Shown here in pieces: positions 7,946 to 16,470 of a stretch of 64,000 nucleotides of DNA. The notes beneath the pieces are model-generated. The model ran no database searches, was not told where the DNA came from, and saw only the letters and a program-made list of their open reading frames with translations. The first letter of the stretch is position 1. Each line of letters starts with the position of its first letter. The position numbers and the translations under genes are program-made. Origin of the DNA: Brachyspira sp949287565. Lineage in GTDB: Bacteria; Spirochaetota; Brachyspiria; Brachyspirales; Brachyspiraceae. The DNA lies in NCBI RefSeq assembly GCF_036997615.1, contig NZ_JAWLQA010000015.1. One strand, written 5' to 3'.

Positions 7946-8692
7946 ATGAAGAAGTACATTTTTATAATAATGGCATTGATTTCTAATATAGTTTTCGGAT
8001 ACAATCAGACATTTAAAGTAGGCGAATATATAAAGTATGATGTTCTAGCACAGGTTCCGGAATTTAATATAAGCGGAAGAGTTGGTACGCTTGAGGCTAA
8101 AGTACTTGCTATAAGCAATGTAAACGGAGTACCGGCCTATCATTTACATGCTCATGTTTATACTACAGGTGCTGCTAATTGGGTTTATAAAGTAAGCGAT
8201 ATATTTGAGGCTTGGGTAACTACTAATGATTTTAAACCTATCATTTTGAAGAAAGATACTTCAGAAGGAGATTGGACTAATAAAGAATCTTTAACTTTTT
8301 ATAATAATTATTATTTATTCAATGATAAAAGAACGGTTGATGAAAAGGTAGAGTTTGAAGGTATGGCTTTTGATGCTTTATCACTCGTATTCTTTATGCG
8401 TTTCGTTGATAAAAATATTGGCACATTTAAAGTGAATTGGCTTGAGGGCAAGAATGTTAAAAAAGATATAAGATTCACTATAGAAAACGGAGAAGATTTA
8501 AAAACTAAATTGGAGAGAGATAAATTATCTACTATAAGAATATATGAAAAAGATAAATATGGTACTGATGCTTTGATTGCTAAAGATAAATATAATCAAG
8601 TACCTTTGGATGTAATTATAGCAGAACAGAAAGTTTATGGACTTACAATAAGGGTTAGGGGAATAATAAGAGAGTATAAAGACGGAAAATAA
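7946..8692 (+). CDS. DUF3108-like secreted protein
   Basis: A 248-residue protein with a signal peptide (MKKYIFIIMALISNIVFG, cleavage near residue 18). The mature part is beta-rich: an opening FKVGEYIKYDV strand, a central ISDIFEAW-like strand read here as VSDIFEAW, FKPIILKKD, and an ending with VPLDVIIAEQKVYGLTIRVRG. This order resembles the DUF3108 family of periplasmic or envelope proteins of unknown function. An AAGGAG ribosome-binding site lies 12 bases before the ATG, a rather long spacing. The gene stands alone on the plus strand, bounded by a repeat upstream and a strong terminator downstream. The biochemical role is unknown. Confidence 0.72.
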   Translation: MKKYIFIIMALISNIVFGYNQTFKVGEYIKYDVLAQVPEFNISGRVGTLEAKVLAISNVNGVPAYHLHAHVYTTGAANWVYKVSDIFEAWVTTNDFKPIILKKDTSEGDWTNKESLTFYNNYYLFNDKRTVDEKVEFEGMAFDALSLVFFMRFVDKNIGTFKVNWLEGKNVKKDIRFTIENGEDLKTKLERDKLSTIRIYEKDKYGTDALIAKDKYNQVPLDVIIAEQKVYGLTIRVRGIIREYKDGK

Positions 8693-8710
8693 TATTTAAT
8701 AGAACTTATA

Positions 8711-8742
8711 AATAAGAGATAGTAAATATACTATCTCTTATT
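8711..8742. terminator. Bidirectional terminator between convergent genes
   Basis: A perfect 14-bp stem, AATAAGAGATAGTA (8711-8724) with TACTATCTCTTATT (8729-8742), has a 4-base AATA loop and T-rich flanks on both strands. It lies between the DUF3108 gene and the convergent DUF1858 gene. Confidence 0.88.
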
Positions 8743-8756
8743 TTTTAATATAAAAA

Positions 8757-8966
8757 TCATTTGCTAGCTTCGAATTTATCATTTATTTCTTTCACTAGAC
8801 TGTCTATAAGCTCATCGCTCATACCATGTCCGCGGCAGCCTTCTTCTAAACTTTCCCAGCTTGCTACATGACAGCCTACGCAATGAAGACCTCTGCCCAT
8901 CATTATTTCCACAGAATCAGGAAAGATTTGTATAATTTCACCTATGCTCATAGTTTTGTTTATCAT
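8757..8966 (-). CDS. DUF1858 redox-disulfide protein
   Basis: A 69-residue cytoplasmic protein with the DUF1858 layout: MSIGEIIQIFPDSVEIMM, then GRGLHCVGCHVASWESLEEGC and a short helical tail. The CVGC pair (residues about 29-32) and Cys in EEGC are the conserved redox or metal-binding positions of this family, often called hybrid-cluster-associated disulfide proteins. The domain is found alone or fused to redox enzymes in anaerobes, which suits this host. It is monocistronic, with a good ribosome-binding site (GAGG) upstream and the shared terminator downstream. The partner enzyme is not in the window. Confidence 0.8.
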   Translation of the reverse strand: MINKTMSIGEIIQIFPDSVEIMMGRGLHCVGCHVASWESLEEGCRGHGMSDELIDSLVKEINDKFEASK

Positions 8967-9024
8967 ATTTATTACCTCTTTTTTTATTTTTATATGTTTA
9001 TAATACTATTAATATATTTTTTTG

Positions 9025-11163
9025 TCAAAGTGTAAAATCTCTATTTAGAATAGGGTAGAAGTCATTGAAATTTTTAATGTATTTTCTTATATAGTTTAAA
9101 TTCAATTCACCAGTATTTTCTAATGCTTTTTTCTCCATTTTAGCCATTCTTCTAACATCATTATGCTTTCCTAGTCTTTTGTATATTCTTTTCAATATCA
9201 TTATTATGTATATATTATGAGAATAATTTTCTATATTTTCAAATAGAGTTAGAGAAGTAATTAAATCAAATCCTTCTATATTATTTAAAGCAAAATATGA
9301 ATATAATAATGCCACATAATCATGAGAATTATTACCCAAAGCATCAACAGTTGTTTTTATTATATCATAAGCCATCTCTTCATTCTTTTCTACTCCTATT
9401 CCTTTATAGTAGCAATGAGCTATAAGCCCATTAGAACAGGAGCATTTAGAATTACTATTTTTGCATATTGTCATAGCTTTGCTGTATGTTTCAAAAGCCT
9501 TAAATTCATCTTGTTCTATACCGCGTCCTAATTCATAAGCTTTTCCTATAACAGTTAAAGCACATTCCAAAGTATTATCTATATCAAATGCTATATTTGC
9601 CATAGAAATAGCCAATTCAGGATAAGGAGTAATAATATCCCCATAGAATAATTCTTTAGCATATATATGATATGATATAGCATCATTTAATTCTAAAGCT
9701 TTTTTAAGCATATATATGCCTTCATTAATATATTCATTAGGCATATTGAAAAGCATTATTTTAGCAATTGATCTGTATATAGGAGCTTTATCAAGATTGC
9801 TATTTAAACATGCTTTAAAATTGTCTAGTATTAATTTATAATCATTAGAGCCTATCATTTGCAAAGAATGAGCATATATAAATCTTATATAATATACTTC
9901 ATCATCATTGTCATTTACATATTCAAAAAATTCTTTGCATAATTGAGCTGCTGCTTCATAATTTTTTATTTCATAATTAGAAAATATTGATAAATAATAT
10001 GTAGAATATTTATATTCTATCTTATTTATATGAGATAAATATTTCAAAGCCTCTTTATAATCATCATCATTTTTAGCATAATTATGATACAATTCTGCGA
10101 TTTTTTCATAAATCCATGCTTCTTTATTTTCATTTAATATTTTTTTGAACTCTGCTATAGCCTTTTTTATCTCACCCTGATAAGCATATAAATTTCCTCT
10201 ATAATATCTATACTGAAGGCTTTTTATTCCTATAACATCTATAACTTTATCTAATAAATAAAAAACTTCTGCTAAATCTTTTCCTTCTTCCTGACTGTCA
10301 GGATAATTTTCATTTTCATTTTCTATGATCAAATCATGCAATGCCTGAATTTTACCAAGCAATGCATTTAATCTATATTTATTATTATGTTTTAAAAGTT
10401 CATTATAATTTTCTATAGCTTTTCTATAATTTTCTTTATTGAAATACCATTCAGCTCTTTCATATATTGCATTATAATTTGAGGCATTTAATTCTACAGC
10501 TCTATCCAAAAAGAATATAGCATCATCATAAAATTCAGATTTTGTGCCATTTTTGGCAAGTATTATGCCTTTAAGAAAATATGCATCATCATAAAAAGGA
10601 AAATCATAAATAAGTTTATTGGCTTCTATATCTGCTTTGGTAAGTATATTTAGATTATAATAACAAAGTCCTCTTTCAAATCTTGCTACTTTGCTGTTTT
10701 CAGGCTTTACATTTCTAATAAAATCATCATAATAACCTATAGCCTGATGGAAATCTGCCTCATTTTCTCCATTATTTAAATAGCTGCTTGCAAGTATTAG
10801 TAAAGCATCGTAAGCAGTATTATCTTTTTCAAAAAGTATTTGAGCATACTCTCTTTCTTTATCTACATTTTTTAAATCTCTATTAAGATACATTAATCCT
10901 CTGTATGCATCTATTATATTTGGATCTATATCTATGGATTTATTGAGATCATATTCTATAGTGGCATATATCAAAGCTCTTCTGGCATCATATTTATTTT
11001 TATCGAATTCTTCATTTTGAAGTTCTATAAATGCCGACTTGCCTCTCATATAAAAAGCTCTGGCATTATCCGGTTCTCTTGATATAATAAGATCCAATTC
11101 TTCTATGGCTTTTCTGTAATCGCCATCATCAATATATTTGCTTATTTCATCTAAGGAACTCAT
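9025..11163 (-). CDS. TPR/Sel1-like repeat protein
   Basis: A 712-residue protein of helical repeats without a signal peptide, presumably cytoplasmic. TPR units are visible from the start (GDYRKAIEELDLIISREP, then NARAFYMRGKSAF) and near the middle (NYRKAIENYNELLKHN and GEIKKAIAEFKKIL). Towards the end two Sel1-like units appear (YELGRGIEQDEFKAFETY and CYYKGIGVEKNEEMAYDI). Such proteins are protein-protein interaction scaffolds; no catalytic domain is seen. It is the first in a run of leftward genes but ends only 10 bp from the YggT gene upstream, suggesting co-transcription. The specific role is unknown. Confidence 0.8.
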   Translation of the reverse strand: MSSLDEISKYIDDGDYRKAIEELDLIISREPDNARAFYMRGKSAFIELQNEEFDKNKYDARRALIYATIEYDLNKSIDIDPNIIDAYRGLMYLNRDLKNVDKEREYAQILFEKDNTAYDALLILASSYLNNGENEADFHQAIGYYDDFIRNVKPENSKVARFERGLCYYNLNILTKADIEANKLIYDFPFYDDAYFLKGIILAKNGTKSEFYDDAIFFLDRAVELNASNYNAIYERAEWYFNKENYRKAIENYNELLKHNNKYRLNALLGKIQALHDLIIENENENYPDSQEEGKDLAEVFYLLDKVIDVIGIKSLQYRYYRGNLYAYQGEIKKAIAEFKKILNENKEAWIYEKIAELYHNYAKNDDDYKEALKYLSHINKIEYKYSTYYLSIFSNYEIKNYEAAAQLCKEFFEYVNDNDDEVYYIRFIYAHSLQMIGSNDYKLILDNFKACLNSNLDKAPIYRSIAKIMLFNMPNEYINEGIYMLKKALELNDAISYHIYAKELFYGDIITPYPELAISMANIAFDIDNTLECALTVIGKAYELGRGIEQDEFKAFETYSKAMTICKNSNSKCSCSNGLIAHCYYKGIGVEKNEEMAYDIIKTTVDALGNNSHDYVALLYSYFALNNIEGFDLITSLTLFENIENYSHNIYIIMILKRIYKRLGKHNDVRRMAKMEKKALENTGELNLNYIRKYIKNFNDFYPILNRDFTL

Positions 11164-11172
11164 AATAATACT

Positions 11173-11493
11173 CTATATCCTAGCAACTAGGTTTAATAAA
11201 AATTGAAATACTATTCTAAGTATCATAGGAACAACTAATTGAAGCACTAAAAGGAATACTAATGGAGATAAATCCAAAACTCCTACAATTAGTCTTCTTC
11301 CTCCAAATATTTTATCTATTACTCCGTCAGTTATTTTGTAAAAAAAGTTTATTATAGGATTATAATAATCTAAATGCATAGCACCAAAAGCCTGAAGCCA
11401 GCTTAATATAATCCATACAAACCATATAAAAGAATAAAGCCTTAAAGTTTGCATTAATAAATAGTATATAAATCTAATTGTTTCTATTAACAT
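11173..11493 (-). CDS. YggT family membrane protein
   Basis: A 106-residue inner-membrane protein with the YggT layout: hydrophobic segment one (about residues 9-35, ending SWLQAFG), a conserved loop with YYNPIINFFYKITD and a Gly/Arg patch, and hydrophobic segment two (about 72-103, starting LDLSPLVFLLVLQ). The family is widespread and is implicated in envelope or osmotic functions and sometimes linked to cell division. The gene lies between the STAS protein and the TPR gene in the same direction, with small gaps. Confidence 0.82.
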   Translation of the reverse strand: MLIETIRFIYYLLMQTLRLYSFIWFVWIILSWLQAFGAMHLDYYNPIINFFYKITDGVIDKIFGGRRLIVGVLDLSPLVFLLVLQLVVPMILRIVFQFLLNLVARI

Positions 11494-11507
11494 ATATTTC
11501 CTGTATA

Positions 11508-11840
11508 TTATTTTATATTTTTAAGAGCCTCATCTACGTTATCAGCGGTATTTACTATAGTTAAAAACTTAGTAGCTTCAAATAATGATTTTAATTGTTT
11601 GCTTAAAGAACAGAAATAAACAACTCCTCCATTTTCTCCGGATAGTCTTAATGCTGATGCAATTAATCCCAAAGCTGATGAGCACATATATTCTATATTA
11701 TGAAAGTCGAATATTAAGTTTAAAACACCGGCATTTTTAATATAATTTAATTTTTCTTCTAATATATCTACATTTTCAGATATTATATTTTTTTCTATAT
11801 TTATTATTGCCGTTTTATCCTCAATGATTGTACGAACCAT
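11508..11840 (-). CDS. STAS-domain anti-sigma-factor antagonist-like protein
   Basis: A 110-residue single STAS domain. I chose the ATG at 11840 because AGGAG precedes it by about 7 bases and the family alignment starts there (MVRTIIEDKTAIINIEKNI). A longer frame back to 11978 would add 46 residues that overlap the exonuclease gene and look unlike the family. The FHNIEYMCSSALGLI segment corresponds to the loop where STAS antagonists carry the phosphorylated serine (D-S-S-G-L-G in classical members). A serine is present but the preceding aspartate is replaced. It probably takes part in partner-switching regulation; its kinase and target are not in the window. Confidence 0.78.
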   Translation of the reverse strand: MVRTIIEDKTAIINIEKNIISENVDILEEKLNYIKNAGVLNLIFDFHNIEYMCSSALGLIASALRLSGENGGVVYFCSLSKQLKSLFEATKFLTIVNTADNVDEALKNIK

Positions 11841-11925
11841 GCAAACTCCTTTATTTTGGTGAAAAATAGAACTATATTTAATAATTTTTAATATATTATA
11901 AAACCTTAAAAAATCAAGCAGTTTT

Positions 11926-12711
11926 TTATTGTTTATCCCATTCAATAAGTATAGGGCAATGATCACTTCCCATAACATCGGTTAATATATCAGCTCTTTT
12001 AATATTAGGGGTAATTTCATTATTAACAAAGAAATAATCTATTCTCCAGCCCACATTCTTTTCACGTGATCTGGTTTTCATATCCCACCAGCTGTAATGT
12101 CCGCCTTCTTTAACAAACATTCTAAATGTATCTGTAAAGCCTTTATTTAAAAATTCAGTTATTTTTTCTCTCTCTTCAGGAAGAAAACCTATACTTTTTT
12201 CATTTTCTTTAGGTCTTGCCAAATCTATAGCTTCATGTGCAATATTCATATCTCCGCATAATATTACATTTGTATTCTTTTTTAATTTACTTAGATGTTT
12301 TGTTATCTCATCATAAAAAGAAAGTTTATACTGAAAATGTTCTTCAGATTTTCCGCCGTTTGGGAAATAAACATTAAAGATAGTAAAGTCATCAAATTCT
12401 AATGATAATATTCTTCCTTCTCTGTCGGAGAATTTACTTCCTAATTTATTTTTAATTTCTTTATTTGGCTTTAATTTTGTATATATAGCAACTCCGCTGT
12501 ATCCTTTTTTTACTTCAGGATCAGCAGGATTGATAAAAAGTTCATATCCTTCTATATTTCTTAAATCTTCAGGCAGCTGTTCCTCAAAAGCCTTAGTTTC
12601 CTGAAGACATATTATATCTGGGTTTTCTTTTTTTATAAAATCTACCAAGCCTTTTTTATATGCTGCTCTTATTCCATTTACATTCCAAGATATTATTTTT
12701 AGTATACTCAT
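11926..12711 (-). CDS. xth: Exodeoxyribonuclease III
   Basis: A 261-residue endonuclease/exonuclease/phosphatase-fold enzyme that cleaves DNA at abasic sites and degrades 3' ends in base excision repair. Family motifs are all visible: SWNVNGIRA (residues about 8-16), ICLQETKAF (metal-binding Glu), GYSGVAIYTK, GDMNIAH (Asp/Asn), a GWRIDYFFV segment and the terminal GSDHCPI (catalytic Asp-His). The length is normal for the family. The gene ends 85 bp before the STAS start and may share its transcript. The ORF is intact with no signs of transfer. Confidence 0.93.
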   Translation of the reverse strand: MSILKIISWNVNGIRAAYKKGLVDFIKKENPDIICLQETKAFEEQLPEDLRNIEGYELFINPADPEVKKGYSGVAIYTKLKPNKEIKNKLGSKFSDREGRILSLEFDDFTIFNVYFPNGGKSEEHFQYKLSFYDEITKHLSKLKKNTNVILCGDMNIAHEAIDLARPKENEKSIGFLPEEREKITEFLNKGFTDTFRMFVKEGGHYSWWDMKTRSREKNVGWRIDYFFVNNEITPNIKRADILTDVMGSDHCPILIEWDKQ

Positions 12712-12817
12712 TATTTTCTATGCCTTTTATATAATTGTATATATATTATAAACTTTATGGAATAATAATACAAGTATATAAAAAATGTATTATTATTATA
12801 ATAAAATCTAAATAAGA

Positions 12818-12846
12818 TTGATTTTTTTTTATTATTGTATTATGAT
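12818..12846 (+). promoter_or_regulatory. Candidate sigma-70-type promoter for MBL-fold gene
   Basis: TTGATT and TATGAT are separated by 17 bases, 34 bp before the GTG start of the gene at 12880. In such AT-rich DNA a chance match is possible. Confidence 0.45.
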
Positions 12847-12879
12847 ATATAATATAATAATAATTTTTAAGGTGTATTT

Positions 12880-13764
12880 GTGAAAGTAAGATTTCTTGGA
12901 AGCAGAGGATCTATACCAACCCCAGGTAACAGTTTTAGTGTATATGGCGGAAATACATCTTGCATTCAAGTTATAGATGATGACGGCACTTATATAATAT
13001 TGGATGCCGGAAGCGGATTAAAGAATGCAAGTTATTATGCTTTAAAATCAGAAAAAACTGAAAGTATAATATTATTAACTCATTTTCACTGGGATCATAT
13101 AATAGGAATACCTTTCTTTGCTCCTTTCTTTTCAGATAAATACAGCTTTACAATATACGGCCCTAAAGATTCTTCTACAGAAATGTATGACACTATAAAT
13201 AATATACTTGCTAAGGATTATTTCCCTGTCAATTTGGAGCAGTTTGCAGCTAATCTTAAATTTGAAGCCTTTTATGAGGGCAAAAAGATAACATTCGGAA
13301 ATATGACTATTGAAAGTATGTGGGTTAATCATCCTTGTCATACTCTTTCATATAAAATAACATCAGGCAATAAAACTGTTATATACCTTACAGATCATGA
13401 ACCTTATAAAAAACGTCTTCATGCACAGCATCCTTCGCTTTCACATTATAATCATAATGCTGATTTGCTTCATGCAAGACTTATAGATTTTGTAAGGGGA
13501 GCTAATGTTCTTATAATAGAAGGAGAATATACAAAGAGTGAATATTATAATGGACATGTTGGTTGGGGACATTCTACTTTAAATGATGCTATTCAGGTGG
13601 GACTAGATGCTGATGTGCCTTATGTAATACTTCATCATCATAATCAGGAAAGAACTGATGCTCAAATAGATTTAATACATAGTAAATTAATGGCTTTCCT
13701 AAAAAAAGAAGAAATAGACTTACAGCTTGCCTTTGCTAAAGAAGGTTCTTATATTAATATATAA
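12880..13764 (+). CDS. MBL-fold metallohydrolase
   Basis: A 294-residue metallo-beta-lactamase-fold protein starting at GTG (12880) with AAGGTG upstream. It opens with MKVRFLGSRGSIPTPG, typical of the phosphodiesterase/PhnP-like branch. The zinc ligands are visible in HFHWDH (residues about 68-73), in an NHPCHTLSYKI strand, in YLTDHEP and in the late ILHHHNQE. Related proteins hydrolyse cyclic nucleotides or other phosphodiesters, but the exact substrate cannot be decided. The gene is monocistronic and followed by a GC-rich small element instead of a terminator. Confidence 0.85.
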   Translation: MKVRFLGSRGSIPTPGNSFSVYGGNTSCIQVIDDDGTYIILDAGSGLKNASYYALKSEKTESIILLTHFHWDHIIGIPFFAPFFSDKYSFTIYGPKDSSTEMYDTINNILAKDYFPVNLEQFAANLKFEAFYEGKKITFGNMTIESMWVNHPCHTLSYKITSGNKTVIYLTDHEPYKKRLHAQHPSLSHYNHNADLLHARLIDFVRGANVLIIEGEYTKSEYYNGHVGWGHSTLNDAIQVGLDADVPYVILHHHNQERTDAQIDLIHSKLMAFLKKEEIDLQLAFAKEGSYINI

Positions 13765-13781
13765 ACTAATGTTTTTTATCA

Positions 13782-14116
13782 TACCTAAACAACTATACTT
13801 TGTCAATTTTTATTTATTAATAGCATAAAATATTATTAAGTTTTCTTGAAAATATAAGATAAAAACTATATTTTGACTAAAAATGCAGTTGTTTTGGTTC
13901 TCGCCTGCCGACACCGTAGGTGGACTTCGTCGGCACGCACAGCGAGGCGGGCTTCGCCTTATACCAATACCGAAAGGTACCTTGCCTACGGCACGCAGAG
14001 CGTCGGTAAAAGAACTGGGGGTGTTACCCTACGGGTACGCTTCGCGGGGGGCAAATCCCAAGATATTAAAAACAAAATATAACTTTATTTTTTGACAAAA
14101 TATAGTTGTTTAGGTA
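13782..14116. mobile_element. 335-bp non-coding element with 25-bp terminal inverted repeats
   Basis: The left end 13782-13806 (TACCTAAACAACTATA then CTTTGTCAA) and the right end 14092-14116 are inverted copies with one mismatch in 25. The interior is GC-rich, in strong contrast to its surroundings, with TACGCTTCGCGG near the right. Bases 13897-13944 are identical, inverted, to 20727-20774 inside a second element of about the same length. Short frames inside are not credible genes. A non-autonomous MITE-like element is the best reading; the helper transposase is not in the window. The remaining 14117-14234 stretch is featureless. Confidence 0.75.
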
Positions 14117-14234
14117 TATACTGAAATTTTTTATTTCTTTATTCTTATTTAAATAAGTTAAAATTATTAAAAATCTAAATTTTCTAATATATTTAAATGT
14201 GTATTAGCAATATATAAAAATCTTTTATGTATAT

Positions 14235-14273
14235 AAAAAGCAATAGACATTTTATAATGCCCATTGCTTTTTT
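14235..14273 (-). terminator. Terminator of chemotaxis receptor gene at 14288
   Basis: On the minus strand AAAAGCAATGGGCATT pairs with AATGTCTATTGCTTTT (two mismatches) and the T-run is part of the descending arm. It begins 15 bp past the stop codon. Confidence 0.7.
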
Positions 14274-14287
14274 ATTATATTCCTAAT

Positions 14288-16129
14288 TTAAGATAATTTA
14301 AAAAACGAAATGCTTTGCTGAAGTTTTTCTGCTCTTCCAAAAAGATTTTTAGATAAATTATTAGAATCTACAGCTAAAGCCGCATTTTGAGTTGTGGCAC
14401 TTTCCATACTGTTTATTGCGGTGCTTATTTGATTAACTCCTGACTGCTGTTCTAATGCTGTATTGGATATGCTTTCCATCAAATTAGAAGTTTCTCTAAC
14501 TTTATTTTGAAGTTCTTCAAATAATTCCTGAGATTTTCTGGCAGTTTGTGTGGCATTATTAATTTGCTGTGCTGTATTATCAACTAAATTAGTTATATCT
14601 TTTACAGAAGCCTGAGTAGTTTGTGCTAGATTTCTTACTTCGCTTGCTACCACAGCAAAACCTTTACCTTGCTCTCCTGCTCTTGCTGCCTCTACTGAAG
14701 CATTAAGTGCGAGTATATTAGTTTGGAATGCTATATCTTCTATTATTTTTGTTATATCTTTTATTTTTTCGCTTGATTTATAAACTTCTTCTATATTTTC
14801 AGATGTTTCAGTTATTATTCCAGCTGCTTCTCCTATATGGGTTATAGATTCATTCATAATATCTTTTCCATTTACTGCATTTTCAGTTGATGACTGTATT
14901 GTAGATACTATCTCTTCTACGCTTGCTGCAGTTTCTTCCAAGCTGGAGGCTTGAGATTCTGTTCTTGATGATAATTCGCTGCTGCTTTCCATCATATTCT
15001 GAGCTGATTCTAATATTTCTTTAGATGTTTCATTTACTTCATTAATAACTTCTGATAATTTTTCGCTCATTATATTAAATGTTTTTTCTAATATTCCAAA
15101 CTCATCTTTTCTTTCTTTTTTTATTTCTTTTACTTCAATATGTCCTTCTGATATATTTTGTGCCTGTTTCATTAAGCTTTCTAATGGAGACATTGTTTTT
15201 TTAATATACGATAAAGTAAAGCTATTAATAAATAAAACGGATAATATACATACTATTATAGCTATTTTAATCATGGTTATATTTTCTTTATATATGATAT
15301 TATCATTCATAGACATAGTTAATGTCCAAGGCATTTCTTCCAATTTTGTGTATACTGCTGTTCTTGAAGTGCTGCTTGTATTTTTATATTTAATTATTCC
15401 GTTTTGCTTATTATCTTTTTTTATTAGATTAAAATAAGCCCCTCCATTTTCATTTATATAATCATAGGTGTCTGCAACTATAATTCCTTCATTGTCTAAT
15501 GCAAATAATCTTCCTGTCTCATCTAGTTTTAATTGTTTTAATTTATTTATGAGTTCCTGCCAATTTATTGTCATATATATAGAGCCTATTAAATTATTAT
15601 TAGCATCTCTCACTCCGGATATTAATGTAAGCGACCATTTATTATCATCACCGTATTTTAATATTTTGCTTCCGTAAGCGGTATCATAATTGTTTTGTTT
15701 AAAACTATCCCATATACCCGGTCTTAAATCCTGTATATTCTGCCCTATTTCATTATGTTTGGCATTATCAAGTACAATGCCGTTTATATCTGTTACGCCT
15801 ATATCTAAAGAAAATTTATTTATAGATTCAAATTTCTGCAATGTTTCATTTAATTGTGTATTTGCATTCGTACTGTAGCTGTTTAATAGATAATTAATTA
15901 CTGCTGGAGTTATAGAATAAGTTTTTATAAGTGTTTTATTGTCAAAAAGCCATGAATCCATCATAGACTTATATCCCTCTATTGTACTTGAAAATCCTGA
16001 AAAAGTTGTTTTACTAACACCAATAAATGACCTGTAAGATAATATAGTTATTGTAATGATTAGAAGTATTGTAGTTATTATACTTATAATTAAAGGCATT
16101 TTAAATCTTATGGAATGTCTTCTTTTCAT
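14288..16129 (-). CDS. Methyl-accepting chemotaxis protein
   Basis: A 613-residue transmembrane chemoreceptor. Membrane segment one spans about residues 11-32, a Cache-type periplasmic sensor about 35-280, membrane segment two about 285-309 and HAMP about 310-365. The cytoplasmic helical hairpin ends near 613. The highly conserved tip is intact (EDIAFQTNILALNASVEAAR, then AGEQGKGFAVVASEVRNLAQ). Such receptors sense ligands and control the CheA kinase and flagellar motor. The ligand is unknown. A paralogue of nearly equal length lies at 37402-39246 and shares the signalling half but has a different sensor. It is monocistronic with its own terminator. Confidence 0.93.
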   Translation of the reverse strand: MKRRHSIRFKMPLIISIITTILLIITITILSYRSFIGVSKTTFSGFSSTIEGYKSMMDSWLFDNKTLIKTYSITPAVINYLLNSYSTNANTQLNETLQKFESINKFSLDIGVTDINGIVLDNAKHNEIGQNIQDLRPGIWDSFKQNNYDTAYGSKILKYGDDNKWSLTLISGVRDANNNLIGSIYMTINWQELINKLKQLKLDETGRLFALDNEGIIVADTYDYINENGGAYFNLIKKDNKQNGIIKYKNTSSTSRTAVYTKLEEMPWTLTMSMNDNIIYKENITMIKIAIIVCILSVLFINSFTLSYIKKTMSPLESLMKQAQNISEGHIEVKEIKKERKDEFGILEKTFNIMSEKLSEVINEVNETSKEILESAQNMMESSSELSSRTESQASSLEETAASVEEIVSTIQSSTENAVNGKDIMNESITHIGEAAGIITETSENIEEVYKSSEKIKDITKIIEDIAFQTNILALNASVEAARAGEQGKGFAVVASEVRNLAQTTQASVKDITNLVDNTAQQINNATQTARKSQELFEELQNKVRETSNLMESISNTALEQQSGVNQISTAINSMESATTQNAALAVDSNNLSKNLFGRAEKLQQSISFFKLS

Positions 16130-16413
16130 AACTAATTTCTCCGTAAATTATTATTTTTTATTTTTATTGAAAATTATTTTATATTATATGTTATTATATG
16201 TAAATATGTAAATAATTTTTATATTTATGCAAATATAAACTATTTTTATGTCAAAAATTGACGCATAATTATTTTTCATAAACATAAAATACTTTTTTAT
16301 ATAAAACTATTATGAAAATATACTGTAAAATATAATTTTTATATTTATAATATTTTATTTTAAATAAAATATTGTTTGAATAAAAAATTAAGTAATAGTA
16401 AAACTTTTTTAAC

Positions 16414-16442
16414 TTTACAAAAATATCTAATTTTAGTATAAT
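16414..16442 (+). promoter_or_regulatory. Sigma-70-type promoter of the glycosyltransferase gene
   Basis: TTTACA (16414-16419) and TATAAT (16437-16442) are separated by 17 bases, 28 bp before the ATG. The promoter and spacer match the metG promoter at 17618-17646 at 27 of 29 positions. The rest of the 16130-16470 gap is AT-rich with nothing else recognised. Confidence 0.72.
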
Positions 16443-16470
16443 AATAAAAAATATGTTTGGTTAAATTAAT

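Noticed and set aside
11841..11978. Longer amino-terminus for the STAS protein
   Set aside because: The extension overlaps the exonuclease gene, is not STAS-like, and the internal ATG at 11840 has a good AGGAG site.
13873..14095. Two overlapping ORFs of about 70 codons in the GC-rich element
   Set aside because: Their translations are low-complexity Arg/Thr-rich, overlap in different frames and coincide with the hairpin core of a non-coding element; no ribosome-binding site or homologue-like motif.
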